A stretch of 64,000 bases of DNA from Methylobacterium oryzihabitans. GTDB taxonomy: Bacteria > Pseudomonadota > Alphaproteobacteria > Rhizobiales > Beijerinckiaceae. The stretch is from positions 150,370-214,369 of the forward strand of contig NZ_SACP01000008.1 in NCBI RefSeq assembly GCF_004004555.2. The letters are read 5' to 3'. Numbering within the stretch: position 1 is the first letter of the stretch; each line of letters starts with the position of its first letter. Below are positions 37,192 through 46,225 of this stretch, in pieces. A model generated the notes under the pieces. That model had not been told where the DNA came from. It made no database searches and saw nothing but the letters and a program-made list of their open reading frames with translations. A program made the position numbers and the translations under genes.

Positions 37192-37974
37192 TCAGAACCG
37201 GTTCTTCCACTCGCGGAGCGCCACGAACACCGCCGCCGGGTCGGCGCCGGGTTCGAGGCCGACCGCGCGGGCCAGAGCCGGCTCGCCGGCGCGCAGGAAC
37301 GGGTTGGTCGCCTTCTCCTCGCCGAGCGTCGTCGGCACCAGGAAGCGGCCCTCCTGCGCCGCCCGGGCCGCGACTCCGGCGCGGGCCTTCAGGTTCTCGT
37401 TGTCCGGCTCGGCCGCGAGGGCGAAGCGGGCGTTGGACTGCACGTAGTCGTGGCCCGAATAGATCGTCGTCTCGTCCGGCAGGGGAAGGAATCGCGACAG
37501 CGAGCGCCACAGCACCTCCGGCGGTCCCTCCAGCACCCGGCCGCAGCCGAGGGTGAACAGGGTGTCGCCCGCGAAGGCGACGCGCTGGCGCTCGAACCAG
37601 TAGGTGACGTGGTCGGTGCAGTGGCCCGGCGTCTCCCACACCGCAGCCGTGAAGCCGCCGAGCGTCACCGCGTCGCCCTCCCCGACCCGGCGGTCGACCC
37701 CCGGCACCGCGTCGCCGGCTCTCGCCGGCGCGGTGACCCGGGCACCGGTGCGGGCCTTGACCTCGGGGATGCCCTCGACGTGGTCGCCGTGGCGGTGGGT
37801 GACGAGGATGTCGGTGAGGCGCCAGCCGGTCTCGTCGAGGGCGCGCAAAACCGCGGCGGCCTCCGGCACGTCGATCGCCGCGCAGGCGCCGGAGGCGGGA
37901 TCGCGGATCAGCACGCCGATGTTGTCGCTCCGGCACAGGAAGGTGCGGATCTCGGGGACGGGGGTTTCGGCCAT
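37192..37974 (-). CDS. gloB: Hydroxyacylglutathione hydrolase (glyoxalase II)
   Basis: This 260-residue enzyme hydrolyses S-lactoylglutathione in methylglyoxal detoxification. The metallo-beta-lactamase motif THRHGDHVEG near residue 59, TPGHCTDHV, the GDTLFTLGCGRVLEG motif and the GloB-specific HDYVQSNARFALAAEPDN glutathione-binding stretch are all present. The start is ATG at 37972-37974 (MAETPVPEIRTFLC); an ATG at 37999-38001 would add nine residues. It diverges from a methyltransferase gene. Confidence 0.94.
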   Translation of the reverse strand: MAETPVPEIRTFLCRSDNIGVLIRDPASGACAAIDVPEAAAVLRALDETGWRLTDILVTHRHGDHVEGIPEVKARTGARVTAPARAGDAVPGVDRRVGEGDAVTLGGFTAAVWETPGHCTDHVTYWFERQRVAFAGDTLFTLGCGRVLEGPPEVLWRSLSRFLPLPDETTIYSGHDYVQSNARFALAAEPDNENLKARAGVAARAAQEGRFLVPTTLGEEKATNPFLRAGEPALARAVGLEPGADPAAVFVALREWKNRF

Positions 37975-38151
37975 CGCGGCACCTCGGCGGCTGGACTCCA
38001 TCGCCGGAAGGTAGGGCGCTCCGGGACCGGCGGCAGCCGGGGAATTGCGGGCACCGATCGATCCCCTCGCCTTGCCGCAGGGACCGACAGTGCCCATTGA
38101 TGCGCCCTGAGGGCCGCACTGGGCCCGCCCGACGAGGACCGCCCCGCTTCC

Positions 38152-38898
38152 ATGAGCCTCGACGTCACCGATCTGCGCGCCTTCTACGCCAGCCCGCTCG
38201 GCACGGTGACGCAGCGGCTCGTCGGCCGCACGGTCCACCGCCTGCTCGGCTCGGTCTCGGGCCTGCGGGTGCTCGGCCTCGGCTACGCGGTGCCGTATCT
38301 CGGGCCGGTGCGGCACGCGGCCGAGCGCACGCTCGCGCTCATGCCGGCGGCGCAGGGCGTGGTGAACTGGCCCGGCACCGGCCGCTCGGCCTCGGTGCTC
38401 GCCGATCCGACGATGATGCCGCTGCCCGACGCGGCGGTCGACCGCGCGATCCTCATCCACGCCGTCGAGGGGGTGGAGAGCCCGGCCGAGCTGATGCAGG
38501 AGGTGTGGCGCGTGCTCACCCCCGGCGGCCGGCTGATCGTGGCGGTGCCCAACCGCCGCGGCCTGTGGGCGCGCCTCGACACCACGCCGTTCGGCCACGG
38601 CCAGCCCTACAGCCGCTCGCAGCTCGGCCGGCTGATGCGCGAGACCCTCTTCTCGCCCGAGCACTGGGCCGAGACGCTCTACGTGCCGCCGATCGAGGGC
38701 TGGCTCACCCTGCGCACCGCCGCCGCCTGGGAGCGGCTCGGCACCGGGCTGGCGCTGCCCTTCGCCGGGCTGCACGTCGTCGAGGCGACGAAGCAGCTCT
38801 ATCGGCCGGTGACGGTGCAGGCCCGCCGCGCCGCCCGCCTCGCCCCGCGGGTGCTGGTGCCGGCGGCCGCCCCGGCGCCGGTTCCGGGCGGGGTCTGA
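38152..38898 (+). CDS. Class I SAM-dependent methyltransferase-like protein
   Basis: A 248-residue protein with a methyltransferase fold: VLGLGYAVPYLGPV occupies the SAM motif I position but lacks the usual DxGxGxG form, then LPDAAVDRAILIHAVEG and VWRVLTPGGRLIVAVPNRRG. Proteins of this type divergent from gloB are common in Hyphomicrobiales; no substrate is known. Its stop is 4 bases before the MarC gene. Confidence 0.82.
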   Translation: MSLDVTDLRAFYASPLGTVTQRLVGRTVHRLLGSVSGLRVLGLGYAVPYLGPVRHAAERTLALMPAAQGVVNWPGTGRSASVLADPTMMPLPDAAVDRAILIHAVEGVESPAELMQEVWRVLTPGGRLIVAVPNRRGLWARLDTTPFGHGQPYSRSQLGRLMRETLFSPEHWAETLYVPPIEGWLTLRTAAAWERLGTGLALPFAGLHVVEATKQLYRPVTVQARRAARLAPRVLVPAAAPAPVPGGV

Positions 38899-38902
38899 GC
38901 CG

Positions 38903-39607
38903 ATGGCACTCCCCTGGCACGAGGCCGCCCTGAACAGCTTCCTGCTGGCGCTGCCGGCCCTGTTCTCGATCATCAACCCGCTCGGCGGGGCGCTGATCTT
39001 CGCCCAGGTGACGGCGAGCCGCAGCCACACCGACCGCGCCTGGCTCGCCCGCCGGATCGGCGTCTACGCCGCCCTGGTGATGCTGGTCTCGCTGTGGACC
39101 GGGGCGGCGGTGCTGAGCTTCTTCGGCGTCTCGCTCGCGGCCCTGCGCATCGCCGGCGGCCTCGTGGTGGCGGCGAGCGCCTGGACGCTGCTCTCGGCAC
39201 CGGGATCCCGCGAGGCGGTCAAGGCCGATCAGGCCAGGGACGTGCCGGCGACCGACGACGGCGCCGCCGGTCGCCTCGACGAGATCGCGTTCTTTCCCCT
39301 CACCCTGCCCTTCACCACCGGGCCGGGCACGATCTCGGTGGCGATCGCGCTGGGCGCCAGCCGCCCCGCGGACAAGGCCGCGCATCTCGGCTCGCTGCTC
39401 GGCGACACGCTCGCGGCGCTCGCCATCACGGCGATGATCGTGGTCGCCTACGCCTCGGCCGACTGGGTGGTCGAGCGGCTCGGCCATGCGCGGGTGCGGG
39501 TGCTCGGGCGGCTCGCCGCCTTCCTGCTGCTCTGCGTCGGCATCCAGATCACGGTGACCGGGGTCACCGACGTGCTGCTGTCGATCCCGGCCTTCCGGGG
39601 CCGGTGA
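38903..39607 (+). CDS. MarC family integral membrane protein
   Basis: A 234-residue protein with six membrane helices and the MarC (UPF0056) signatures [17 protein letters not shown] and [18 protein letters not shown]. The family function is undefined; the old multidrug-resistance link was not upheld. It is likely co-transcribed with the preceding methyltransferase-like gene. Confidence 0.92.
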   Translation: MALPWHEAALNSFLLALPALFSIINPLGGALIFAQVTASRSHTDRAWLARRIGVYAALVMLVSLWTGAAVLSFFGVSLAALRIAGGLVVAASAWTLLSAPGSREAVKADQARDVPATDDGAAGRLDEIAFFPLTLPFTTGPGTISVAIALGASRPADKAAHLGSLLGDTLAALAITAMIVVAYASADWVVERLGHARVRVLGRLAAFLLLCVGIQITVTGVTDVLLSIPAFRGR

Positions 39608-39687
39608 GCGGCACGGCGCCCCGGCAGCTTGGCAGCGCCCGCCCCGGCCTGTAGACGCGGTGCGGCATGAGGATGGGAGCGGGAGCG

Positions 39688-40485
39688 ATGCGTCTCGTCG
39701 TGGTGGGCGCCTCCGGGCGCATGGGGCGCATGCTGGTCCAGGCGGTCGCCGCGAGCGAGGGCTGCACGCTTGCCGGCGCGATCGAGCGCGAGGGCGCGCC
39801 GGCACTCGGCGAGGATGCCGGCGTGCTCGCCGGGCTGCCGCCGCTCGGCGTCCCGGTCACCGACGACCCGCTGACCGCCTTCGCCGCCGCCGACGGCGTC
39901 CTCGACTTCACCGCCCCGGCCGCAACGGTGTTCTACGCCGAGCTGGCGGCCCAGGCCCGCATCGTCCACGTCGTCGGCACCACCGGCCTGTCGCCCGACG
40001 ACCTGAGGAAGCTCGACGCCGCCGCCCGCCACGCCCGCATCGTGCGCTCGGGCAACATGTCGCTCGGGGTCAACCTGCTCGCCGGGCTGGTGCGCAAGGT
40101 GGCGGCGACGCTCGGCGAGGAGTTCGACATCGAGATCCTCGAGATGCACCACCGCCACAAGGTCGACGCGCCGTCGGGCACCGCCCTGCTCCTCGGCGAG
40201 GCGGCGGCGGACGGCCGGGCGGTGGCGCTCGCCGAGCGCAAGGTCGCGGTGCGCGACGGCCAGACCGGTCCGCGCGAGCCCGGCACGATCGGCTTCGCCA
40301 CCCTGCGCGGCGGCAGCGTGATCGGCGAGCACAGCGTGATCTTCGCCGGCGCCGGCGAACGGCTCGAACTCACCCACCGGGCCGAGGACCGCGGCCTGTT
40401 CGCCCGCGGCGCGATCCGCGCCGCCCTGTGGGCGCAGCCGCGCGAGCCCGGCCTCTACGGCATGGACGACGTCCTCGGCCTCTAG
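39688..40485 (+). CDS. dapB: 4-hydroxy-tetrahydrodipicolinate reductase
   Basis: This 265-residue enzyme of lysine and diaminopimelate synthesis has the N-terminal nucleotide motif [10 protein letters not shown] (residues 5-14), [21 protein letters not shown] and the catalytic/substrate motif [15 protein letters not shown]. The ATG at 39688 is preferred to 39667 because the conserved region begins at [10 protein letters not shown] and GGGAGCG precedes it. Confidence 0.95.
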   Translation: MRLVVVGASGRMGRMLVQAVAASEGCTLAGAIEREGAPALGEDAGVLAGLPPLGVPVTDDPLTAFAAADGVLDFTAPAATVFYAELAAQARIVHVVGTTGLSPDDLRKLDAAARHARIVRSGNMSLGVNLLAGLVRKVAATLGEEFDIEILEMHHRHKVDAPSGTALLLGEAAADGRAVALAERKVAVRDGQTGPREPGTIGFATLRGGSVIGEHSVIFAGAGERLELTHRAEDRGLFARGAIRAALWAQPREPGLYGMDDVLGL

Positions 40486-40523
40486 ATTTACCCCCGAAGC
40501 CCCCGCACGGAGCATCCCCGATC

Positions 40524-41147
40524 ATGGAGCGTCTTCTCGTCCTCGCGCGTCACGGTCAGAGCGAGTGGAATCTGAAGAACCTGTTCACCGGCTGGAAGGA
40601 CCCGGGCCTGACCGATCTCGGCGTCGAGGAGGCCCGCGCCGCCGGCCGCCGCCTCAAGGCCCGGGGCGTGCAGTTCGACGTCGCCTTCACCTCGGACCTG
40701 ACCCGGGCGCAGCGCACCTGCGCGCTGATCCTCGAGGAGCTCGGCCAGTCCGGCCTCCCCACCATCGCCGATCAGGCGCTCAACGAGCGCGACTACGGCG
40801 ACCTGTCGGGCCTCAACAAGGACGACGCCCGCGCCAAGTGGGGCGAGGAGCAGGTCCATCTCTGGCGCCGCTCCTACGACGTGCCCCCGCCCGGCGGCGA
40901 GAGCCTGAAGGACACCGTGGCCCGGGTGCTGCCCTACACCATGCGCGAGATCATGCCGCGGGTGCTGCGCGGCGAGCGGGTGCTGGTCGCCGCCCACGGC
41001 AACTCCCTGCGCGCCCTCGTGATGGTGCTCGACGGCCTCACCACCCAGACGATCCCGGGCCTCGAACTCGCCACCGGCGTGCCGCTGGTCTACCGGCTCA
41101 ACGCCGACACCACGGTTGCCGACAAGGTCGTGCTCGACCGCGACTGA
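40524..41147 (+). CDS. gpmA: 2,3-bisphosphoglycerate-dependent phosphoglycerate mutase
   Basis: A 207-residue glycolytic mutase. The phospho-histidine His10 in [37 protein letters not shown] and the second histidine in [12 protein letters not shown] are present. The protein is shorter than E. coli GpmA (about 250), as is usual for the alphaproteobacterial form. It lies 38 bases after dapB. Confidence 0.95.
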   Translation: MERLLVLARHGQSEWNLKNLFTGWKDPGLTDLGVEEARAAGRRLKARGVQFDVAFTSDLTRAQRTCALILEELGQSGLPTIADQALNERDYGDLSGLNKDDARAKWGEEQVHLWRRSYDVPPPGGESLKDTVARVLPYTMREIMPRVLRGERVLVAAHGNSLRALVMVLDGLTTQTIPGLELATGVPLVYRLNADTTVADKVVLDRD

Positions 41148-41306
41148 GGCTTGGCTCCGAGCGGCTTTGCACAGGGCAACGCCGCTCGGATGTCGGCACG
41201 AACGGTGGCACGCGGTCCCGCCCCCTATCGCGGAGCCTCCGTACTTGTGGGTCGCGTCATACGGCGTCACATCTGTCGGGGCGCGCCCGTCCGACAGGAG
41301 TCCACC

Positions 41307-41576
41307 GTGAGCCTCGCCCTACCCTACTTCCGTATCACCGAGGAAGTCCGGCGCCTCCCGCTGGACGAGCTCGACGTGGTGGCGGTCGGTCCCGGCGTGG
41401 TCGACGAGGACGAAGGCCGCGAGATCCCGGCCGGCTCGGTTGGCACCATCGTGGCCGTCTACGGCGAAGGCGAAGCCTTCTGCGTCGAATTCGAGGAGCC
41501 GTTCCACGCCCTGGCGACTGTCGGTCGGGACAAGATCATTCGCGTCGAGGCGGCGTCCAGCGCGAAGGCCGAGTAG
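41307..41576 (+). CDS. DUF4926 family small protein
   Basis: An 89-residue acidic protein, MSLALPYFRITEEVRRLPLD onwards, with a DVVAVGPGVVDEDEGREIPA and GTIVAVYGEGEAFCVEFEEP core typical of the DUF4926 beta-barrel family. GACAGGAG at 41293-41300 precedes the GTG at 41307. The next gene starts at the base after its stop. Small DUF4926 proteins often sit beside DUF6883 genes, an arrangement suggestive of a toxin-immunity or toxin-antitoxin pair; that reading is unproven. Confidence 0.75.
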   Translation: MSLALPYFRITEEVRRLPLDELDVVAVGPGVVDEDEGREIPAGSVGTIVAVYGEGEAFCVEFEEPFHALATVGRDKIIRVEAASSAKAE

Positions 41577-41918
41577 GTGCCCCCTTTCATCTCGTGGCCG
41601 GCCGGGTTCGTCATCCCGCTTCCGAAGCTGACCCGCTACCTGCTCGACCCGAACGGCAGCGGCGCGAGCAAGGCCCGATTCTTCCTCGGGCATGGGTTCA
41701 CGCAAGACGAACCGCACGTCCTCGCGCACGAGTTGTTCCAGCACACGACCCTCGCCAACTTCACCGGCGTCCGGATCGTGCCCCATGGCTTCAACATGGG
41801 CTTCCATGGTCCGATCGATACGCCGAACGGAGCGCAGCCGTGCGTCCGGTCCTATTGGCACGTCTCGTCGGGAAGCGCGGCGGGCGAGGCGAGCTTCGTG
41901 ACCGCCTATCCCGGCTGA
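41577..41918 (+). CDS. DUF6883-like small protein
   Basis: A 113-residue protein with a LTRYLLDPNGSGASKARFFL segment, then FTQDEPHVLAHELFQHT, and a closing CVRSYWHVSSG...FVTAYPG. This matches the DUF6883 layout (a DPxKxxxYLL-like start and VRSxW...TAYP end). The GTG start at 41577 follows directly on the DUF4926 stop, so the two must be translationally coupled. Function unknown. Family call from memory of the pattern. Confidence 0.7.
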   Translation: MPPFISWPAGFVIPLPKLTRYLLDPNGSGASKARFFLGHGFTQDEPHVLAHELFQHTTLANFTGVRIVPHGFNMGFHGPIDTPNGAQPCVRSYWHVSSGSAAGEASFVTAYPG

Positions 41919-41932
41919 AGAACGTGAGACGA

Positions 41933-41969
41933 CCGGGGCGGGACGGTCCCGGGACAAGATCCGCCCCGG
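41933..41969. terminator. Hairpin between convergent genes
   Basis: CCGGGGCGG at 41933-41941 pairs with CCGCCCCGG at 41961-41969, and an overlapping GGTCCCGGGACA palindrome occupies the loop. It lies between the DUF6883 gene and the convergent histidine kinase gene. No T run is present, so it is only a probable transcription boundary. Confidence 0.35.
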
Positions 41970-41997
41970 GGACCGTTCGAGGGAGCGATGCCGACGG

Positions 41998-43743
41998 CTA
42001 CCCGACCTCGACCGCGATGTTGGGCAGCCGGATCGCGAAGGTCGATCCCGCCTCGGGCGCGTGGCTGTCCACCGTCGCGCGCCCGCGGTGCAGTTCGGCG
42101 ATGCGCTTGACGATCGACAGGCCGAGGCCGGTCGAGCCCTCGCCGCCGGTCGGCTTGGCCGAGAGGCGCTGGAAGCGGCCGAACACCCGCCCGGTATCCT
42201 CCGGCGACAGGCCCGGGCCGTGGTCGCGCACGGCGTAGACCGTGTCGGCCTCGTCGCGATGCACCGTCACCACGATCTCGGCCCCGACCGGGCTGTACTT
42301 GATCGCGTTGGAGATCAGGTTGTCCATCGCCTCGCGGAGGCGCTCGCCGTCGGCGCAGATGTAGAGGCTGTCGGGGATCTCCGAGCGCAGGGTCTGCGCC
42401 TTCGTCTCGGCCAGCGGCGCGTTGGTCTGCGACACCTCGCGGGCCAGCGCCGCGAAGTCCACGGTCTCGCGCCGAAGCGAGATGTCGAGGGCGTCGTTCA
42501 TCGCGTCGGCGATGAGGCTCTCGATCATGCCGGTGAGGCGCCGGGCCGAGTCGCGGATGTGCCCGACCTGGGCCTGCATCGCCTCGACCGGCTGCGGCAG
42601 GGTGCCGATGAGGTCGCCGAGCATCTCGGTGCGGCCGAGGATCACCGCGAGCGGATTCTTGAGGTCGTGCGCGACGGTGCCGAGGATCTCGGTCTTGAGC
42701 TGGTTGGCTCGGCGCAGGTCCGAGCGCTGCATGGCGAGGCGGCGGTTCGCGCGCATCAGCTCGGCGGTGCGCTCGACCACCCGCTGCTCCAGCCCGACAT
42801 TGGCGCGCTGGAGCTGCTCGTACAGGATCACGTTGTCGAAGGCGATCGACAGCCGCGAGGTGAACAGGGTGATGAGCGCCCGGTCGGTCTGCGACAGCGA
42901 GCGGTCGGCCCGCAGCAGCGCGACGATCTCGCTGCCGCTCGCCGTGTGGACGTAGAGGGTCGACCAGCTCTCGCCGAAGCTGTGGCAGCGCTCGGCGAAG
43001 GCGCGGGCGACGACGCTCTGCACCTCGTCGTCGAGGGGCCAGGCCGGTTCGCGGGCGACGAGGTGGTGGTAGCAGCCCGAGCCCGCCAGCACGCAGAACC
43101 GCTCGGCCGGGCCGGTCTCGCGCAGCACCAGGATGCCGGTGCAGGCGACGTTGAGCAGCGAGGCGACCTGGGTCAGCACGCCCTCGGCCAGCCGCTGCAT
43201 CGACTTGTAGTCGAGCAGCATCGGCGCGGCGTCGATGATGATCTCCAGCCCGCGCCGGGTCTCCTCCAGGCGCTTGAGCTGCTGGTAGGCGCGCAGGGCC
43301 GCGGTGAGGCTGGTGAACAGCTTGTCGGCGGTGAGTTCGGTCTTCGCCTTGTAGTCGTTGATGTCGTAATCGACGATGACGCGCCGCTCCGGCGCCTGCC
43401 CAGGCTGGCCGGTGCGCAGGATGATGCGCACCGTCTCGTCCTTCAGCTCGCGGCGGATGTAGTCGACGAGGCGCAGGCCCGCATCCTCGGTCTCCATCAC
43501 CACGTCGAGCAGGATCACGGCGACGCCGGGCCGGGCGGCGAGCAGGGTCCGGGCCTCGGCGGCGGACGTCGCCGACAGGATCTCCAGACCGGCCCCGTCG
43601 AGGGTGTAGCCCGACAGGGCGAAGCGGGTGCCCTCGTGCACCGCCGGGTCGTCGTCGATCACCACGACCGGCCAGGTCACGGCCGGCCGCTCGGCCTCGG
43701 CCTCGTCGTCCGGCAGCAGGAACAGCAGGTCGTCGTCGCTCAT
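41998..43743 (-). CDS. Response-regulator/histidine-kinase hybrid with DUF3369 domain
   Basis: A 581-residue cytosolic protein. It has an N-terminal receiver domain (VVIDDDPAVHEGT, phospho-acceptor Asp80 in LLDVVMET, then the TGQPGQAPE switch region), a central DUF3369/GAF-like sensor (about residues 140-300), a coiled coil, and a HisKA domain with His359 in VAHDLKNPLAVIL. The HATPase has the N box DNLISNAIKYSPVG and GLGLSIV. The receiver-first order suggests it relays a signal received by phosphotransfer. No membrane segment is seen and no partner regulator is adjacent. Confidence 0.9.
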   Translation of the reverse strand: MSDDDLLFLLPDDEAEAERPAVTWPVVVIDDDPAVHEGTRFALSGYTLDGAGLEILSATSAAEARTLLAARPGVAVILLDVVMETEDAGLRLVDYIRRELKDETVRIILRTGQPGQAPERRVIVDYDINDYKAKTELTADKLFTSLTAALRAYQQLKRLEETRRGLEIIIDAAPMLLDYKSMQRLAEGVLTQVASLLNVACTGILVLRETGPAERFCVLAGSGCYHHLVAREPAWPLDDEVQSVVARAFAERCHSFGESWSTLYVHTASGSEIVALLRADRSLSQTDRALITLFTSRLSIAFDNVILYEQLQRANVGLEQRVVERTAELMRANRRLAMQRSDLRRANQLKTEILGTVAHDLKNPLAVILGRTEMLGDLIGTLPQPVEAMQAQVGHIRDSARRLTGMIESLIADAMNDALDISLRRETVDFAALAREVSQTNAPLAETKAQTLRSEIPDSLYICADGERLREAMDNLISNAIKYSPVGAEIVVTVHRDEADTVYAVRDHGPGLSPEDTGRVFGRFQRLSAKPTGGEGSTGLGLSIVKRIAELHRGRATVDSHAPEAGSTFAIRLPNIAVEVG

Positions 43744-44018
43744 CGCCCGTCCGTACTCGATCCCACTTCGCGAGCCGGCAGTCTCTCCGCCTCTCGGAGG
43801 AGTCAACTCACAGGACATCTGGACGAAATCAGGACGGCGGGGCAGTTCTCGGCGTCGAGGACGACGACGGCGACGGTCTCGCCCCCCGGCACTGGAGCGA
43901 TCCCCGACGCCGATCGCATCGCGCCATGTGCGCCGCCGCACCGCGCCGCCCGTCCCGCGGGAGAACACCGGCCGAGGAACCGCCCGGCCCGTTCCGGGAC
44001 ACCCGACCCGAGACTCCC

Positions 44019-45134
44019 ATGACCACAGACGCCCTGTTCCAGCCCCTGCGCCTCGGCGCCCTCTCCCTCGGCCATCGCGTCGTGATGGCGCCGCTGACCC
44101 GGATGCGCTCGCGCCAGCCCGGCGACGTTCCGCGCCCGCTCAACGCCGAGTATTACGGCCAGCGGGCGAGCCGCGGCGGGCTGCTCATCGCCGAGGCCAC
44201 CGACATCCGCGACGACGCCCGCGGCTATCCCGGCGCGCCCGGCATCTACACGCCCGATCAGATCGCCGGCTGGCGCGGCGTCGCCGACGCGGTCCACGCC
44301 AAGGGCGGGTTCCTGTTCGTCCAGATCTGGCATTGCGGCCGGATCTCGCACTCGTCGATGAAGCCGGACGGCGCTCTGCCGATCGCCCCCTCGGCCGTGG
44401 CCGCGCCCGGCAACCACATGGACGCGACGTTCCGGCCGGTGCCGTTCGAGACCCCGCGGGCGCTGGAGGAGAGCGAGATCCCCGGCCTCGTCGCGGCGTT
44501 CCGGCAGGCCGCCCTCAACGCCCGCGAGGCCGGGGCCGACGGCGTCGAGCTTCACGCGGCGAACGGCTACCTGATCGACCAGTTCCTCCAGGACTCCACC
44601 AACCGGCGCCAGGACCGCTACGGCGGCTCGATCGCGAACCGCGCCCGGTTCCTGCTGGAGGTCGTCGACGCGGTCGCGGGCGCGATCGGGGCCGACCGGG
44701 TCGGCGTGCGGGTGTCGCCGTGGGGCAGCTTCAACGGCATGCGCGACAGCGATCCCGGCGCCCTGTTCGATCACGTCACGACCGAACTCGGCCGGCGCGG
44801 CCTCGCCTATCTGCACCTCGTCGAGCCGCGGGCCGACCAGAGCAGCGACACCAACGCCATCGACCCCGACGCACCGGACGCCGCCTCGCGGTTCAAGGCC
44901 CGGTTCGGCGGCCCGCTGATCGCCGCCGGGGGCTTCACGCCGGAGAGCGCCGCCGCGGCGATCGAGGGCGGCAACGTCGACGCGGTGGCGTTCGGCCGGC
45001 TGTTCATCGCCAACCCGGACCTGCCCGAGCGCATCCGCCGCGCCGCGCCGTTCAACCGCTACGACCGCGCCACCTTCTACGGCGGCGACGCCCGCGGCTA
45101 CGTCGATTATCCGACGCTCGAAGCCGCGGAGTAA
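44019..45134 (+). CDS. nemA: Alkene reductase, Old Yellow Enzyme family
   Basis: A 371-residue FMN enzyme that reduces activated alkenes or nitro compounds with NAD(P)H. FMN and active-site motifs are visible: VVMAPLTRMRS, QIWHCGRISH, HAANGYLIDQFLQDSTNRRQ and VAFGRLFIANPDLPER. The residues pairing His and Asn in HAANGY are intact. The ATG at 44019 gives normal length. The 275-base divergent gap to the histidine kinase (43744-44018) shows no other feature I can support. Confidence 0.93.
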   Translation: MTTDALFQPLRLGALSLGHRVVMAPLTRMRSRQPGDVPRPLNAEYYGQRASRGGLLIAEATDIRDDARGYPGAPGIYTPDQIAGWRGVADAVHAKGGFLFVQIWHCGRISHSSMKPDGALPIAPSAVAAPGNHMDATFRPVPFETPRALEESEIPGLVAAFRQAALNAREAGADGVELHAANGYLIDQFLQDSTNRRQDRYGGSIANRARFLLEVVDAVAGAIGADRVGVRVSPWGSFNGMRDSDPGALFDHVTTELGRRGLAYLHLVEPRADQSSDTNAIDPDAPDAASRFKARFGGPLIAAGGFTPESAAAAIEGGNVDAVAFGRLFIANPDLPERIRRAAPFNRYDRATFYGGDARGYVDYPTLEAAE

Positions 45135-45138
45135 CAAT

Positions 45139-45345
45139 CAGGGCAATCGCTTCGGCGATTGTTCTGCGGTCGCCCGCAGGGCGACGCTCCATGGCGGGCG
45201 CGAGGAGCGCCCCGCGGAGCGGGTTCGAGGGGACGAATGTCCGCTCGAACACAGAGCGGAGCGAAAGCCAAAGTCACGGATGTGACTGCCGGCGCCTGAG
45301 GCCGAGCAAGGAACAAGGGCAATCGCTCCAGAGCGATTGCCCTGG
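45139..45345. repeat. Dispersed ~205-bp element (family R1), copy 2
   Basis: It begins with a GGGCAATCGCTTCGGCGATT hairpin, then CGGTCGCCCGCAGGGCGACG, the core GAGCGCCCCGCGGAGCGGGT and GGCGCCTGAGGCC, and ends in a hairpin made by GGGCAATCGCTC (45317-45328) and its complement (45331-45342). It fills the gap between the convergent nemA and metQ genes. It has the same orientation as copy 1 and is inverted to copy 3. Confidence 0.85.
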
Positions 45346-45356
45346 AGTAACAACGA

Positions 45357-45392
45357 CGAGGCCCGCGGCACCGGTGGGTGCCGCGGGCCTCG
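45357..45392 (-). terminator. Terminator-like hairpin after metQ
   Basis: CGAGGCCCGCGGCAC at 45357-45371 pairs perfectly with 45378-45392 around a CGGTGG loop. It stands 16 bases beyond the metQ stop on the minus strand and is followed by TCGTTGTTA, a weak T tract. Confidence 0.6.
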
Positions 45393-45407
45393 AGGGCGGG
45401 CCGGGAC

Positions 45408-46190
45408 CTACCAGCTCGGCAGGACCGCGCCGCCGAACTTCTGCTCGATGAACGCCTTCACCTCCGGCGAGCGGTAGGACTCGACCAGCGCCTTGACCCA
45501 GGGCTTGTCCTTGTCGACCGTGCGCACCGCGATGATGTTGACGTAGGGCCCCTTCGGATCCTCGCGCAGGATCGCATCCGACGGCTTGAGGCCGGCCGGG
45601 GTGGCGTAGTTGGTGTTCACCGCCGCGGCGTCGACGTCGTCGAGGGAGCGCGGGGTCTGGGCGGCGTCGACTTCGAGGAAGCGCAGCTTCTTCGGGTTCT
45701 CGACGACGTCGATGACCGTCGGCTTGAAGCCGACGCCGGGCTTCAGCTTGATCGCGCCCTTGTCCTGGAGCAGCAGCAGCGAGCGGCCGCCGTTGGTCGG
45801 GTCGTTCTGGATCGCCACCGTGCCGCCGTTCGGCACCGCGTCCCAGCTCTTGTGGCGCTTCGAGTAGATGCCGAGCGGGAAGTTGACCGTCTGGGCGACC
45901 GCGTCGAGCTTGTAGCCGCGGTCGGCCTTCTGGTTGTCGAGATAAGGCTGGTTCTGGAACGAGTTCGCCTCGATCTCGCCGGCCGACAGCGCCTCGTTCG
46001 GGATCACGTAGTCCGAGAACTCGACGATCTGCAGGTCGATGCCGTTGCGGGCCGCGACCGGCTTCACCGCTTCGAGGATCTGGGCGTGGGGGCCGGGCGT
46101 AGCGGCAATCCGCACGCGCTGGGGCGCCTGGGCCAGGGCCGGAAGGGTGCCGAGGGCGAGGGCCGCCACGACGGTGAACGCACGCAACAT
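45408..46190 (-). CDS. metQ: Methionine ABC transporter substrate-binding protein MetQ
   Basis: This 260-residue NlpA-family periplasmic protein has a Sec signal peptide (MLRAFTVVAALALGTLPALA, cleavage after AQA) with no lipobox cysteine, so it is soluble rather than a lipoprotein. Family segments VRIAATPGPHAQILE, GEIEANSFQNQPYLDN, GGTVAIQNDPTNGGRSL and AAVNTNYATPAGL are clear. It is the last gene of metN-metI-metQ. Confidence 0.93.
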   Translation of the reverse strand: MLRAFTVVAALALGTLPALAQAPQRVRIAATPGPHAQILEAVKPVAARNGIDLQIVEFSDYVIPNEALSAGEIEANSFQNQPYLDNQKADRGYKLDAVAQTVNFPLGIYSKRHKSWDAVPNGGTVAIQNDPTNGGRSLLLLQDKGAIKLKPGVGFKPTVIDVVENPKKLRFLEVDAAQTPRSLDDVDAAAVNTNYATPAGLKPSDAILREDPKGPYVNIIAVRTVDKDKPWVKALVESYRSPEVKAFIEQKFGGAVLPSW

Positions 46191-46225
46191 AGGGAAGGTC
46201 TCCGAGGGGGAAAGGGACGGGCGGC

